DNA of 64,000 nt from Prinsepia uniflora (GCA_032719365.1 CM064872.1:20863572-20927571), one strand, 5' to 3'; counted from the stretch's first letter, positions 34,298 through 46,953 are shown. Numbers and translations are program-made. The notes: generated from the letters alone by a model not told the origin.

Positions 34298-37200
34298 TGT
34301 AACGACCCGTCCCAAATTCATAGATTGGATTAGTGACTAATCACGATTAGTGAGGTTAATCGGTGATTAGTTAGGCGAAATCAGACGAACGATGCAAAAT
34401 GACCGTTTTGCCCCTAGTCATTGGCAAAATATTGACTTTTCGTTCGGACGGTCAAATGGACTTTGAACAATGACCGTGACGTAGCTTAGGAAGTCACGAG
34501 TTCATAGACAGGTGGCACGTTCAATTCCGACCTTCGAGGTAGAAGTTATGACGTTCGGAAGTTAAAGGGCAATTTGGTAATTTTAGTTAAAAGGGGAAAA
34601 TAGTTAAATTTTGACCTGGGAGGTCCGACGACCAAGGGCCAAGAACCGTTACGTAGATCGGGACGATACGAATCCGTAGACAGGCGGCACGTCAAATTCG
34701 AACGATCGACGGCGAAGTTACGGTTCAAGGAAGTTTCGGGAAACAACTTAACTTTTGGCAGCTAGTGGGCCCAGATATTTGTCCCAAGGCCCAATGGATG
34801 AGTGACAAGTGTCACCTATCCATAGACACCAATTTCCCTTCATGCATATCCCTTCTACATCGATCACCCATTTTCTTCCTAACCCAACCAAACCCGATCA
34901 CCATTTTCACCCTAAAACCAAACCCTTCAGCCTTGATCATGATGGAAACCAAGAGAAGATGAACTGAGGACAGAGTGGAGGAGGTGGCCGGCCCAGGCAG
35001 CAGCCGCTGTGCACGGTGATGGATAAAACCGATCGAGGTATCGGTTAAACCCATTTTCGATCCATTTTCCATTTTTGTTGTTATGGGCTTATTTGGATGC
35101 TTGGTTTGAATTAAATAGGTTGCTAGGGAGTTGTTAGAGAGGTTTTGAGGGTGGTTAGACGTCGAGGAAGCCGTGGGTGAGTTTTGGATATTTGAACCGT
35201 GGAAACCAAGTTAGACCGGCCAGATTTTAGAGGATTTAAAGGTTCTAATTAATTGGTTTAGATTTCTAGGGTCGAGATATGAAGATTTGTATTGACTAGG
35301 AGTTGAATCGAACTGGAATAGGGGAGGAAAAACCAGCGGACCGATCACGCCGGTCCAGTTGCAGAAGGCGGACCGAACCGGCCGGTCTGAACTGGCTGGA
35401 GGTTGAAGACGGCTACAGTGCACCGGTGCCTGAGCCCACGCGCAGGGCCCTTTGGGTGGCGTGTGGCAGCGCGTGGTGAGATTTTTGGGAAAGTGTTCAA
35501 CACGTGAAATCTTCTATTTGATGTAACAAACATTTTGGGACTCGTTCCGTGTCGATCGGACACCGTTTCGATAATGTTCAGGGCATCGGAAGGTTTAGGT
35601 TCGGGATTTAAAATAGTTAAACATTCCAGAAAATTACGGGGTTTTAATGGGAGGTTATTTAAGTAGTTAGTAACCTTCTAGTATGATTTGGACAGGTTCG
35701 GGAGTCCCGGTGACAGTGATTGGCTCGGGAGAGCCGTATGACACGCGTATCGAGGTGGCAGCTCGGACGGTCTGTGAGTGGACCTTGTTTTCTAAATTGG
35801 TGCATGCATAAATGTTTATTTTATGTTTTAATACATGTTTTGTGATGCCATGAGTGCATTTGGTTGTGGTTACGTATAGGCACGTATTTCGAGGTTCCGG
35901 CCTTATACAGTGCCTATACGGGTCTGTGTTTCTTTGATGGTCTAAATGAACAGGATTTGGATTTCCAAAAGGATAAAATCGGGTATGAGACCCATTTGGT
36001 TTTGTCTCAGGCATATGACGCTATTGATGGCCTTTGGGTCTAAATCGTGGTCGCAACGAGTGCTATGTGCACGGCGATGGACGATACGACGCTCGCCTCC
36101 GGATTGGGATGTGTTCCTTCCTGAGAGGTCACGATGCACAATCTGTTGTCGGGTAGCCAATGGAGGCTCGACTTCAGAGTGCTGATGGTTCAGGATATCG
36201 ATCGGTGATGAGTGCACCATGATCTTGTGGTGGTCGCGTCGGTTGAATCGTTCAGGGCGACATACCAGGATTGAGGGCGGTCCTGGATGGATGGTTGCAC
36301 ACATCACTATGATCGGAGTCGTGACTGACCCTTAGATATCGGGCACGATGCCCAGCTGATGTCATATGTTCGGGCACGAGACCCAGTTGTTTTACATTGA
36401 TGATTTCGGGTCAGGGACCCTAGATGGATTTCCAAGTTCATGGCGGTTTATGGGAACCGACATGAACCTTGGAAAAGATATTATGGATCATGACGGTTCA
36501 GGGGGACCATGCATGAATGTGTATGTTATATGTATATATATATATATGTTCATATACCTTCCTTTACTTCTATTATTTCCTCCGGGGAGGGTCGTTGGCC
36601 TGGGTGGACCCCGGAGTAGTCACGGAGCACCGACTGAGTGGAGTCGCCCCTCAGTTGGGTTCCTTACTCTCAGGAAGGCATGGATCGTAACCTCAAGACG
36701 AGTCATTGGTCTGCGGATATTGACCTTGGACTCTGAGAGACTTGGGTTTGAGACCCCAGGTAGCACGCTCTTAGCTTTGAAACCGTGACAGGATTGGTTG
36801 TGTGAATTATATGTATGTATGATATATGATATGATATATGATGTGTGATGGACACAGGTTTTGGGCAGTGGCCCGTGTACGTGGTTTTACTATGGTTTGG
36901 GCTGAGCCCAGGATGGATTTGGGCAGTGGCCTGTATGGTTGGTTCTTTATGGTTCTTTCGGATTATGGTTTTGGGCTTAGTTCCCACATATGGTCTTTTT
37001 GGGTTAAATGGTTTTCGAAGGCATGCATGCTTTTTAGTGAAGGGTACAAATGTCTTCGTTAAAATGTTTTTATAAACTGTTTATTTTGTCCACTCACAAT
37101 TTTTAATGTTTTGACTGCCCTTCAGGTTGACAGCGGATGTGGACTGTAGTAGAGACCGAGATATCACATACCTCCTCCAGATCCTGGCGTACTCTGATAG

Positions 37201-37305
37201 CCCGAGAGGGCAAAGGTCGGAAATATCCCTTGTCTGACACGTCGTGTCAGATGGGAGCAGGGTCATCCCGCGTTAATCCCAGGGGGATTGGGATGGGTCC
37301 TGTCA
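34298..37305 (+). repeat. Y1 3' LTR (3.0 kb)
   Basis: TGTAACGACCCGTCCC...GGGTCCTGTCA. Uninterrupted copy that shows the empty X target at about 36709-36725. Donor-like block 35774-35783, hairpin array about 35978-36520 and 36850-37010, complement 37088-37097, acceptor CCCTTCAG ending 37125. A TA microsatellite lies near 36530. Confidence 0.9.
35774..37125 (+). other. Predicted LTR intron of Y1 3' LTR
   Basis: Donor-like CGGTCT|GTGAGT at 35774; acceptor GACTGCCCTTCAG|GTTG ending 37125; complementary 10-mers at 35774-35783 and 37088-37097. This is the cleanest uninterrupted example in the window. Confidence 0.4.
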
Positions 37306-39954
37306 CTGAGGGCCGAGAACCGTTACGTAGATCGAGTCGATATGAGTCCGTAGACTGGCGGCACGTCGAATTCGGATGTTCGACGGAATAGTTACGGTTC
37401 AAGGAAGTTCCAAGGAACTATTTACAACGGCACATTTTATGAGGAAGTTGGTGGGCCTTTGTCTGAAGTGGGCCCATATATTTCCCCATGCCTTTGTCTG
37501 TATCCCCTTCCTCATTCGATCAAACAACCACCCCGATGAACCCAAATTCAAACCTTTCCCTACTTGATCTAGCTGAGGACAAGAGAGTGAGGCTTAGGAC
37601 GTGATGGTGGCTGGGTGAGGACAGGGCTGCCGTGGACAGCGGCGATGGCCCAGGAAATAAGTCAAACCAGAACCCCTGCTCTTTTTAAATTTAAAATTCG
37701 TGATTTGGATGTTAGGGGGGTTAGATGTTGTTTAGGGTGTGTTTAGGGGGTTGGTAGGATGTTTAGGGGATGGTTTTGAGTGGCGGAGAACGGCTGAACT
37801 GCCCGGAACGGCAGCTAGAAAATTTTTGGCGGCTGCCCACCGAATTTGGTTTTCAGCCAAGTTAACCCAAATCGAACCTCTAAACTTCTTTCTAATGATC
37901 CTAGGAACCTATTGGAACCCTTAGGATGAAGGTTTGACCCATAGAAGTTCCCAGAATGTGGATAGGAAGTTTGTGTTCAAAATGGTTTTCAGAACCAATG
38001 GGTTTTAGGATTGGTTTCTTGGATTTAATCACATAGATGGGTAGGAAATGAAAAGAGAAGGAGATTGGAATTGAAAGGGAAGGAAACAGACCGAAAACGA
38101 GGGAGGAAATGGACTAGACCGGTTTCGCCAGTTCGGTCAAGCCAAAAACTAGTAGACCCGATCTGCTGAAGCTTGCTGGTGATCTTGTAGCTGGCGTGTG
38201 AAGCCCACACGCAGGGCCTTCAGGGGGGCGCGTGGGGGAGATTCTGGGGAAGCATCCAACATGCAATTTCATCTACTCGATGTAACGAACCTTTTGGGAC
38301 TGAATTCGAGTAGATCAGACATCGTTTCAATATAGTTCGGCACGTCCAAAATTTTAGGATTGGGTTTAAAAATAGTTAAAAATTCTGAAAAATTACAGAA
38401 CTTCAATGAGAGGTTAATGAGGTTGTTAATAACCTTCTAAAATGACTTAGACAAATTTAGGAATCCCGGAGACGGTGATTAGCCCGGGAAGGCGTATGAC
38501 GCACGTATCGAGGCAGCAGCTTGGACAGTCTGTGAGTGGACTTTGTTTTATGAATCGATGCATGCATAAATGTTTTATATGTGTTTAATATCGATGATTT
38601 GAATGAATTGAGTACATGTGTTTATGGTTTTTGGTATTTATGTGTTTACACGTACTTCGAGACGTACTGTTCTAGGTTGATGTGCATGTATTTTCACTAA
38701 TGGTTTAAGTAAACGGTTTTGGATTTGAAAAGGTAAACTCGGGCATGAGACCCATTTGATTTTTGTCCTGGGCATATAGCCCTATTGATGACCTGCGTGT
38801 CTGAGTTGTGGTCGCGACGAGTGCTTTGTGTACGGCGATGGACGACACGACTCTCGCCTCCGGACTGGAGATGTGTTCCTTCAGGAGAGGTCACGATGCA
38901 CGTCCCGTTGTCGAGCAGTCACTGGAGGCTGGACTTCGGAGTGCTGACGGTATAGGAGATCGATTGGTGATGTGTACACCATGATCGAGAGGTGGTCGCG
39001 GTAATTGATATGTTCACGGCGACATACCAAGATTGAGAGCGGTCCTGGACTGATGGTTGCACGCATTACTATGATTGGAATCGTGATTGACCATGAGGTA
39101 TCGGGCTCGATGTTCAGTTGATTTTGAGTTCGGGCGTGAGGCCCAGTTAAATTGTGAAATCGGGTTAGAGGCCCAGTTGAGTCATGACATCGAGCTAAAT
39201 CCCAATTGTGGTTTTTAACAATTGTATGTATATACCCTCATTTATGAGCGTATTGGTCTCCTCCAAACCTCGTAGATCCTGGAGAGTCACGATCCACTAC
39301 CTGGAATGAGTGACTCCAAGAGGGAGCGCATTCTAGGAGTGAGAGATATGGTATAGTCTCGGACTGGATCTCAGATTGGGTCCGCAAACCGTCCTCCAGA
39401 CGTCGTAGATCCTGGATTTTGGACGATTCCTCCTAGAAATCGTAAATCCTGGGGGTAGACTTGGAGTGAGACCCCGAGTAGTATGCATAGTTAGATATAT
39501 CGTGAAGGGTATTTGAGTTGACATCAGAGCATGTCAAGGATGGGATATATATGTATCTATGTATATAAATATGAGATTTCACTAAGATGGTTTTGGGCTA
39601 AGATCGACGTGTTTTGGATTTTGGGCCAAGGCCCCCAATGAATATTTTGAGAAATGGTTTTTGAATGCATGCATGCTTTTTAGTGAAGGGCATAAACGTT
39701 TTTTTATGAAATGTTTTTATAAAATTCTTTGTTTTGTCCACTCATAGCTTTCAAGGTTTTTAATGCCCTTCAAGTTGATCGCGGATGTGGGCTGTAGTAG
39801 AGACCGGGACATCACACTCCTCCTCCGGATCCTGGCGCGCTCTTGAAGCCCCGGTGGGGCTTAGGTTGGACTTATCCCTGGTCTGACACTTCGTGTCAGA
39901 TTGGATCAGGCACGTCCCACGTTAATCCCGCGGGATTTGGGACGGGTCCTGACA
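37306..39954 (+). repeat. Z' LTR, 5'-truncated
   Basis: Aligns with 53210-55470 (Z 3' LTR) at roughly 90% by eye and ends GGGTCCTGACA, after which W1 internal sequence resumes. The first 150 bp or so, and whatever preceded it, are missing, because the region left of Y1 was deleted. Donor-like block 38532-38541, GTCCACTCAT at 39736-39745. Three diverged copies of a CGTAGATCCTGG segment lie at 39265-39455. Confidence 0.8.
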
Positions 39955-40175
39955 ATTTCACCAAATTTACTCATTGTCTTACTTATAGAAACATTTTTTC
40001 ACAATTTATTAACTCTTGAATTCCACAAGTTTAAATGTCTTATAGTGTAAATCTTTTATGCTATGATTACAGTAATGGAATATTGAGACAAATGGTTAAG
40101 GGCTTAGTTATTTAAAATTATTAGTTTAATTTTAGTATTTGCTAGGGACTAGTAAAGTTTAAGTGTGGGAGTATT
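39955..40175 (+). mobile_element. W1 internal region, right part
   Basis: AT-rich, non-coding. Ends TTTAAGTGTGGGAGTATT, a polypurine-like tract directly before the W1 3' LTR. It joins to the left part at 16801 once the nested elements are removed. Confidence 0.75.
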
Positions 40176-41217
40176 TGATAGGTCTTTAATTAAAATTTAT
40201 TGTATATCATTTTATATCCCTTATGCTTATCTTTTAATATAAAAATACCAAATAATTAGAAAAAAATAATAAATTTTGTGGGAAATTTGCAGAAATAAAT
40301 AAAGCTTGGAATTCTGAGTATTTTGGCAAAAGAATCGTCCCAATCGGAATTATAACGAAGAAATTATGAACGAAATAAGGAAGCCTATATCCATATTTAT
40401 TTTGAAGCCCAAAATCCAATTCAAATCTAGCCCACACTTGCCAGAAGCTCCACCCCATGCACGAAGCCCACGACCCAGGCTTGCGATCCTTCTCGCTTCC
40501 AGCCCTCATAGAGGTTCTGTGTGCGCCTGTCGATTTTGCATCGCGAGTTCAGCGCGTGCGTCTAACCTCTTCCCCTGTTGGCTCCCTTCTTCCAGTTGAG
40601 AGCACAACTGCCTAGTACCTGCTATGCCTATCAGCACGCCTTCACTGTCTCCCCCCTACTCTTCTCAGCAGATCCTGGCCGAAATTCTGAACATCCCATG
40701 CCCTGTTGCAAGTTGCTCCATTTTAGTCAAATTTCCAGCACAATCAACCCTAAAAATCTGTAAAAACCCATCATTTCATCATGTAATTATTTTAATTGTT
40801 TTATTGTATTATTTTTTATTTTTTTTGGCACTTCCTCTATAAATAGGGAGGCCATTTTCATTGTAAAGGGCCCCCTTCTAGTTCCTTTTAGCCCATTTTT
40901 TTGGGACCATTTGTAACTTCTTTTAATTTTCTTCTTATGTTTTCTTTTAATTTTTGTTCTTAGATTTTCCTTTTAACTTCTTTGACTTCTCTTTTAGATA
41001 CGATTTTATGCATTCTAAATGTTTGCGAATATGAATACAATTTTCATGTGTTTTACTTTCTAAATTTCATTTATTTCATGAGGATTAGTGTTTCATACTT
41101 CAATTTGATGCTATGTGTTTTATCCGCTATTGGTGCACTTATAATAGGATTAAAGAGATTAAATGTTGATCGTTGTCGGCGCATTTAATCACAAATTTAA
41201 GGTAAATTGTAACGACC
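40176..41217 (+). repeat. W1 3' LTR, first part
   Basis: Starts TGATAGGTCTTTAATTA and matches 11866-12960. A TATAAATA box is at 40839-40846. Interrupted at 41218 by element Q; the remaining LTR end is at 46612-46953, with about 280 bp of LTR missing between them. Confidence 0.88.
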
Positions 41218-44213
41218 CGTCCCAAATTCCTAGATTAGATTAGTGACTAATCACTATTAGTGAGGTTAATCCGTGATTAGTTGGGCGAAATCGGACGAAC
41301 GATGCGAAATGACCGTTTTGCCCCTAGTCGTGGCAAAACGTTGACTTTCCATTCTGGCAGTCAAATGGACTTTGACCGATGATCGTGACGTAGTTTAGGA
41401 CGTCACGAGTTCATAGACAGGTGGCACGTTCAATTCCGACGTTCGAGGAGGAAATTATGACGTTCGGAAGTTTAGGGGCATTTTTGTAATTATGGTTAAA
41501 AGGGGGTCAAATGGCCGAGGGCTGAAGACCGTTACGTAGATCGGGACGATATGAATCCATAGGCAGACGGCACGCTGAAATCGGACTTCGAACGAGGAAG
41601 TTATAGGTCACGGAAGTTCGATTTCACTATGCACGTACTTCGAGACGGGACTGAGTTGGCAAATTCTGATTGGCCAGATATTTTGAGTGGGTCCCACGGA
41701 TGAGTGACAAGTGTCAGTCATCCCATTGGCTAGATCCCCTAAAAAGTGGATCTCACTTAATTAAATAATATTAATTAATTAATTTTATAATCTAATCCAC
41801 ACCTCATTCAATCCTAGCCTTCCATTCTATTTTGATCTTTCAATCCTCACCATCAATTCCATCTCCCTCTCATCAGCCATCAACCATCATCCCTTCATCT
41901 TTGTTCTTCCTAAAACCCGAAACCACCATATGCACCATTTCTTCATTTTCTTCATTTTCTTCAAACACACACCCCACATCTTACCACCATGACCCTATGA
42001 GCTGAACATGATCGTAAGGGAATGAGATGATGAAGACTGGGACAGAGCCACGGCGGCTCATGGTGGTGCACGGCCAAGAGAACCCGAAAACCTTAGGTAA
42101 TTATTCAAAAATCCAAATTTGAGTTTTAATGGTTTTTAATCGTTTTCTTTAATTGGGTAAGGTTTCTAGGGACCCTAGGAGTAGAATAGGATTGTTTTCG
42201 TGGTTTAGGATGGCCGGGAAAGGCCGTGGACGGTGGAGGAAATTCCAGCCACCATGGCCGGATTGAATGGGCACGGTTTTGGTGTTTTTCCTTCGGGTTT
42301 TAATGTCTAAATGATAGGAAATAGGATTAGGATGATATTAGGATTAAAATGGGATGAAATGGACCAAAAATCGGTCCGAAAACCGGAGAAAACCGAGGTT
42401 GAAGATGAATGAACAGTAACATGAACAGTGAGCTGGCAGTTGAAGACGACGAACAGTGTTTTCGACCTTCTAGGGGTGCGTGGGCCATAATTTGGGAAAG
42501 TGTTAAACACGGGAAATCTTCTATTCGATGTAACGAAGATTTTGGGACTGGGCTCGTGTCAATCGGACATCGTTTCGATAGATTACGGGGTGTCAGAATG
42601 TTTAGGATTGGTTTAAAAATAGTTAAAAGTTTGGGAAAATTACGGGGCTTTGGTAGGAGGTTAATTAAGTAGTTAGTAACCTTCTATAAACATTTGGACA
42701 GGTTTGGGAGTCCCGGTGATGGTGATCGGCTCGGGAGAACCTATGACACACAAATCGAGGCGGCAGCTCGGACGGTCTGTGAGTGGACCTTGTTTTCTAA
42801 ATTAGTGCATGCATAAATGTTTATTATATGTTTTAATACATGTTTGGTAATGCCATGGGTGCATTTGTATGTGGTTACGTATAAGCACGTATTCCGAGGG
42901 TTCGGCCTTATACGGTCCTTATACGGGTCTGTATTTCCTTATTGGTTTTAATGAATTGGATTTGCATTTCAAAAGGATAAACTCGGGTATGAGATCCATT
43001 TGGTTTTGTCTCAGGCATATGACCTCAGATATCGGGCACGGTGCCCAGCTGATGTCCTATGTTCGGGCACGAGACCCAGGTACTTTACAGTTTTGATTTC
43101 AGGTCAGGGAACCTTAAATGGATTTCCCGGTTCATGACGGTTTATGGGGACCGGCATGAACCCTTGTTATGGTATCGTGGTTCATGACAGTTTATGAGAA
43201 CCGGCATGAACCCTTGTTGGTCATTATGGTACATGACGGTTTATGGGAACCGGCATGTTACCCTGGTTATGTTATTACGGTACATGACGGTTTATGGGAA
43301 CCGACATGTTATCCTGGTTATGTTATTACGGTACATGACGGTTTATGGGAACCGGCATGTTACCTTGGTTATGGATGTTATGGATCATGACGGTTCAAGG
43401 GAACCGGGCATGAATGTTTATGTTATGTATATATATGTATTCATATACCTTCCTTTACTTCTATTATCTCCTTCGGGGAGGGTCGTTGGCCTGGGTGGAC
43501 CCCGGAGTAGTCACGGAGCACCGACTGAGTGGAGTCGCCCCCCAGTTGGGTTCCTTACTCTCAGGAAGGCTATGGTTACTATTACCTCGAGTAGGATCAG
43601 TGGTCTGTGGACATTGACCTTGACTTTGAGAAGACTCGGATTGAGACCCGGGTAGCATGCGCGTAGCTTTGGATACCGTGACATGATTGGTTGTGTGACT
43701 TATATGTATATATGATATATGGAATTGATATGTGGTGAGCACAGGTGTGCACATGATTGAGCAGTGGCTCGTGTATGTTTATGGTTATGGGCTGAGTCCC
43801 TTATTGGTTTCTTATGAATTTGGGTGGTGGCCCGTTTGGTCGACTTCATTGTGGTCCTTTCGACCTTGGTTTATTTCTGATTTGGACTTAATTCCCGCAT
43901 GTGGTCCATTTGGTTAAATGGTTTTCGAATGCATGCATGCTTTTTAGTGAAAGGTACCAATGTCTTTATGGAATTTTTTTTATAAACTTTTGTTTTGTCC
44001 ACTCACAGCTTTTAATGTTTTGACTGCCCTTCAGGTTGACATCGGATGTGACTGTAGCAGAGACCGAGATATCACATGCCTCCTCCGGATCCTGGCGTAC
44101 TCTGATAGCCCGGGAGGGCAAAGGTCGGAAATATCCCTTGTCTGACACTCCGTGTTAGACGGGAGCAGGGTCATCCCGCGTTAATCCCGGGGGGATTGGG
44201 ATGGGTCCTGTCA
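41218..44213 (+). repeat. Q 5' LTR (3.0 kb)
   Basis: TGTAACGACCCGTCCC...GGGTCCTGTCA, a close relative of the Y1 LTR but with its own features, including a TTAATTAATTAATT run near 41770 and an expanded 51-bp tandem repeat. Donor-like block 42779-42788, complement 43997-44006, acceptor CCCTTCAG ending 44034. Palindromic CGTGACGT and ACGTCACG at 41384-41407. Confidence 0.88.
43131..43400 (+). repeat. Tandem array of about five 51-bp units, each a hairpin
   Basis: Each unit carries CATGACGGTT, a TATGGG loop and AACCGGCATG, followed by a spacer such as TTACCCTGGTTATGTTATTACGG. The Y1 LTRs have only one or two copies, so Q expanded it. Because 51 is a multiple of three, a 153-codon frame runs through the array, which I regard as an artefact. 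Confidence 0.85.
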
Positions 44214-45757
44214 ACGTGGTATCAGAGCAGGGTTCCTCATGTTACTCTGAATTCAATAGCGTATTTTGCGCGATATTCCATACGCAGGTCGAGGATGTGA
44301 TATCTCAATGGGCTACAGTTCGTGGTCAACCTGATTGTTGCGGTGCCGGTACGATAGTTAGTAGGACTGTATCGCGGAATTATTTTGGCTTGGCATGGGA
44401 TGTCGGGGTTGCCATAGTTCTGTCAGGGTTGACAGTGTGGGACCCTATGGAAGGATTAACGTATCAGTACGTTAGAGATTGTGATCTTGAGTCAGTTAGT
44501 TGGGATCGTCTTTCACGATGTCGTAGGATCGGTTCCGACGACTAGTTAGGAATTGTGACCATTGGTTGGTCGAACTTGATTGAGTTAAATGGATTTACCG
44601 CAGTCGGAAATTAGCAGTCGAGTTCGTGGAACTCTGGTTGAACTTATGGCAGTTGGCAGCTGGATTCTAGGAATCCTGGTTGGACTTACGATAGGATTGG
44701 ATTGACGTCCTTACGATGTCGGGACCGCGTAGTCGGTCAATTCGTGGAGTGTACTGCGGTTGGCAGTAGCAGTTGGGTTCAGGTGAACCCTAGGTTTAAT
44801 CGTGGAACCCTACTTTGGGTGTATGGTTCAGAAATGTGAGTTGACGAGTGGTTTGACTTGGACGACTATTCGAATTTGGATTCGTTAGTCGGTCTAGTCA
44901 TGTCAGCTCGTGTTGGGACTGCACTTCACAGTCGGGGTTGTACTTATCGGTTAGACCGAGTTGGTTGTCGTGCTACTTCAGTTGTGATGGACTGTTGGTG
45001 CAGCTAAGGTCGTGGGAGACCTGGTGGACGACATTGGTTGAGTCGCGTTACGACTGGTTAGCGATTGGTTGGACAAGTTATTAGGGTTGGTACTTGTCGA
45101 TGGAATCCCTGAGTGGGATCTGGAGTGGTTAATACGGGCGGTTGATTCCGTTGGATGTGAATCTCGATAGCGGTGTCTGGTAGTTAGGTCTGCACGAGTC
45201 TGTGGTAGGCACTACTACCGAGAGTGGTTGTAGTTACGGTTGTTGGGAATCACGGACATTCAGGGGACGTTTCCTTTTCTCGTATGAGTTGTCAGGGTGA
45301 CCGTACCTAGAGTTGTGGGGTACAACGGAGCCAGAGTTTCTCCTATTCGAGCAGTGGTACAGGGTCTTCACTCGGTATGAGCGGAGATCCAGGGTTGTCA
45401 GTTTTGCACATGGTGTGCCGATGCTGATATTGATATTAGTGCAGGTGATAGTGCGTTGGTACTGGTACTAGCGCTGGTGCTGGTGCCGGTGATCGTGATG
45501 ATGGTGGGTTACGAGTCGGGATGTGACTCCGTCGAGATGGACATATGTTCGACATCGGTGATCCGGGAGTGTATCATGGATATAGTTAAATTGGTGATGG
45601 ACACGTGATTGATGTTTGAGTGTGTTGTTTCCAATCTAGATGGAACTTCGGAATCGCGAGAGGTTGCGATTGAGGTGATGAGGAATACGGGTTTTCCGCA
45701 TTGGTAATGGATATTTTGAAGTCATTTTGGGTGACTTCTCGGGTTCTATCACGGTGG
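44214..45757 (+). mobile_element. Q internal region (non-coding, LARD-like)
   Basis: Starts with TGGTATCAGAGC (44217-44228). Follows the Y1 internal region in order, including the fossil gag at 45334-45400 (EFLLFEQWYRV, then TRYERRSR). The polypurine tract and the start of the 3' LTR are deleted, and sequence jumps into LTR at about 45758. Confidence 0.78.
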
Positions 45758-46618
45758 ATGACCGTGAGGGAATGAGATGATGAAGGACTGGGACAGAGCC
45801 ACGGCGGCTCACGGTAGTGCACGGCCAAGAGAACCCGAAAACCTTAGGTAATTATTCAAAAATCCAAATTTGAGTTTTAATGGTTTTTAATCGTTTTCTT
45901 TAATTGGGTCAGGTTTCTGGGGACCCTAGGAGTAGAATATGATTGTTTTCGTGGTTTAGGATGGCCGGGAAAGGCCGTGGACGGTGGAGGAAATTCCGGC
46001 CACCATGGCCGGATTGAATGGGCACGGTTTTGGTGTTTTTCCTTCGGTTTTTAATGTCTAAATGATAGGAAATAGGATTAGGATGATATTAGGACTAAAA
46101 TGGGATGAATTGGACCTAAAATCGGTCCGAAAACCAGAGAAAACCGAGGTTGAAGACGAATGAACAGTAACATGAACAGTGAGCTGGAGGTTGAAGACGG
46201 TGAATAGTATTTTTGACCTTCTAGGGGCGCGTGGGCCATAATTTGGGAAAGTGTTCAACACGGGAAATCATCTATTCGATGTAACGAAGATTTTGGGATT
46301 GGGCTCGTGTCAATCGGACATCATTTCGATAGATTACGGGGTGTCGGAATGTTTAGGATCATTTTAAAAATATTTAAAAGTTCGGGAAAAATACGGGGTT
46401 TCTGTAGGAGGTTAAATAAGTAGTTAGTAACCTTCTATTAAAATTTGGATAGGTTTGAGAGTCCCGGTGATGGTGATCGGCTCGGGAGAGCCTATGACTC
46501 GCAAATCGAGGCGGCAGCTCGGACAATCTATTAGTGGACCTTGTTTTCTAAATTGGTGCATGCATAAATGTTTATTATATGTTTTAATACATGTTTGGTA
46601 ATGACATGGGTGCATTTG
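45758..46618 (+). repeat. Q 3' LTR fragment
   Basis: Matches 42006-42870 of the Q 5' LTR, so the first 790 bp and everything after about 1650 bp are gone. It ends in W1 LTR sequence at a GCATTTG shared by both partners (46612-46618). The donor-like block is mutated to ATTAGTGGAC near 46530. Confidence 0.8.
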
Positions 46619-46953
46619 CATTCTAATTATTAGTTTGGTTAAAAACATAGTTTTGGTTACACTTTGTTCAAAACCCTCCATTTTATTCTTTTATTCATTA
46701 ATTCATTAATTATTTTACTCTTTCATTCTTTAATTCATTTGTTCGTTTATTCTGTCATTCATTTAATTCATTAATTTATTATTTTATTCTTTGATTACTT
46801 ATTATTCTTTTTCACTAAAATATTATTAATGTTCTCTAATTTTGCTAGTTAAGAACGATCTTTATTTACCAATACTACATCTACACAAAAATAGTTTAAA
46901 TTGAATATACTTAAATTACGTGTTTATTTTAATGTGTAGTTCGAGCGGTATCA
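46612..46953 (+). repeat. W1 3' LTR, end part
   Basis: Matches 13247-13596 and 56227-56549 and ends GGTATCA. It contains the TTTATTC/TTAATTC repeats. Sequence after it (AGCTACTATTTG) is host flank shared with the second copy at 56550. Confidence 0.88.

Noticed and set aside
43131..43400. CRISPR-like regular repeats
   Set aside because: Eukaryotic LTR context, contiguous tandem units with no unique spacers and no cas genes.
43194..43655. 153-codon frame with repeated MTVYGNRHV units
   Set aside because: It runs through a 51-bp tandem DNA repeat; a unit divisible by three keeps any frame open by chance.
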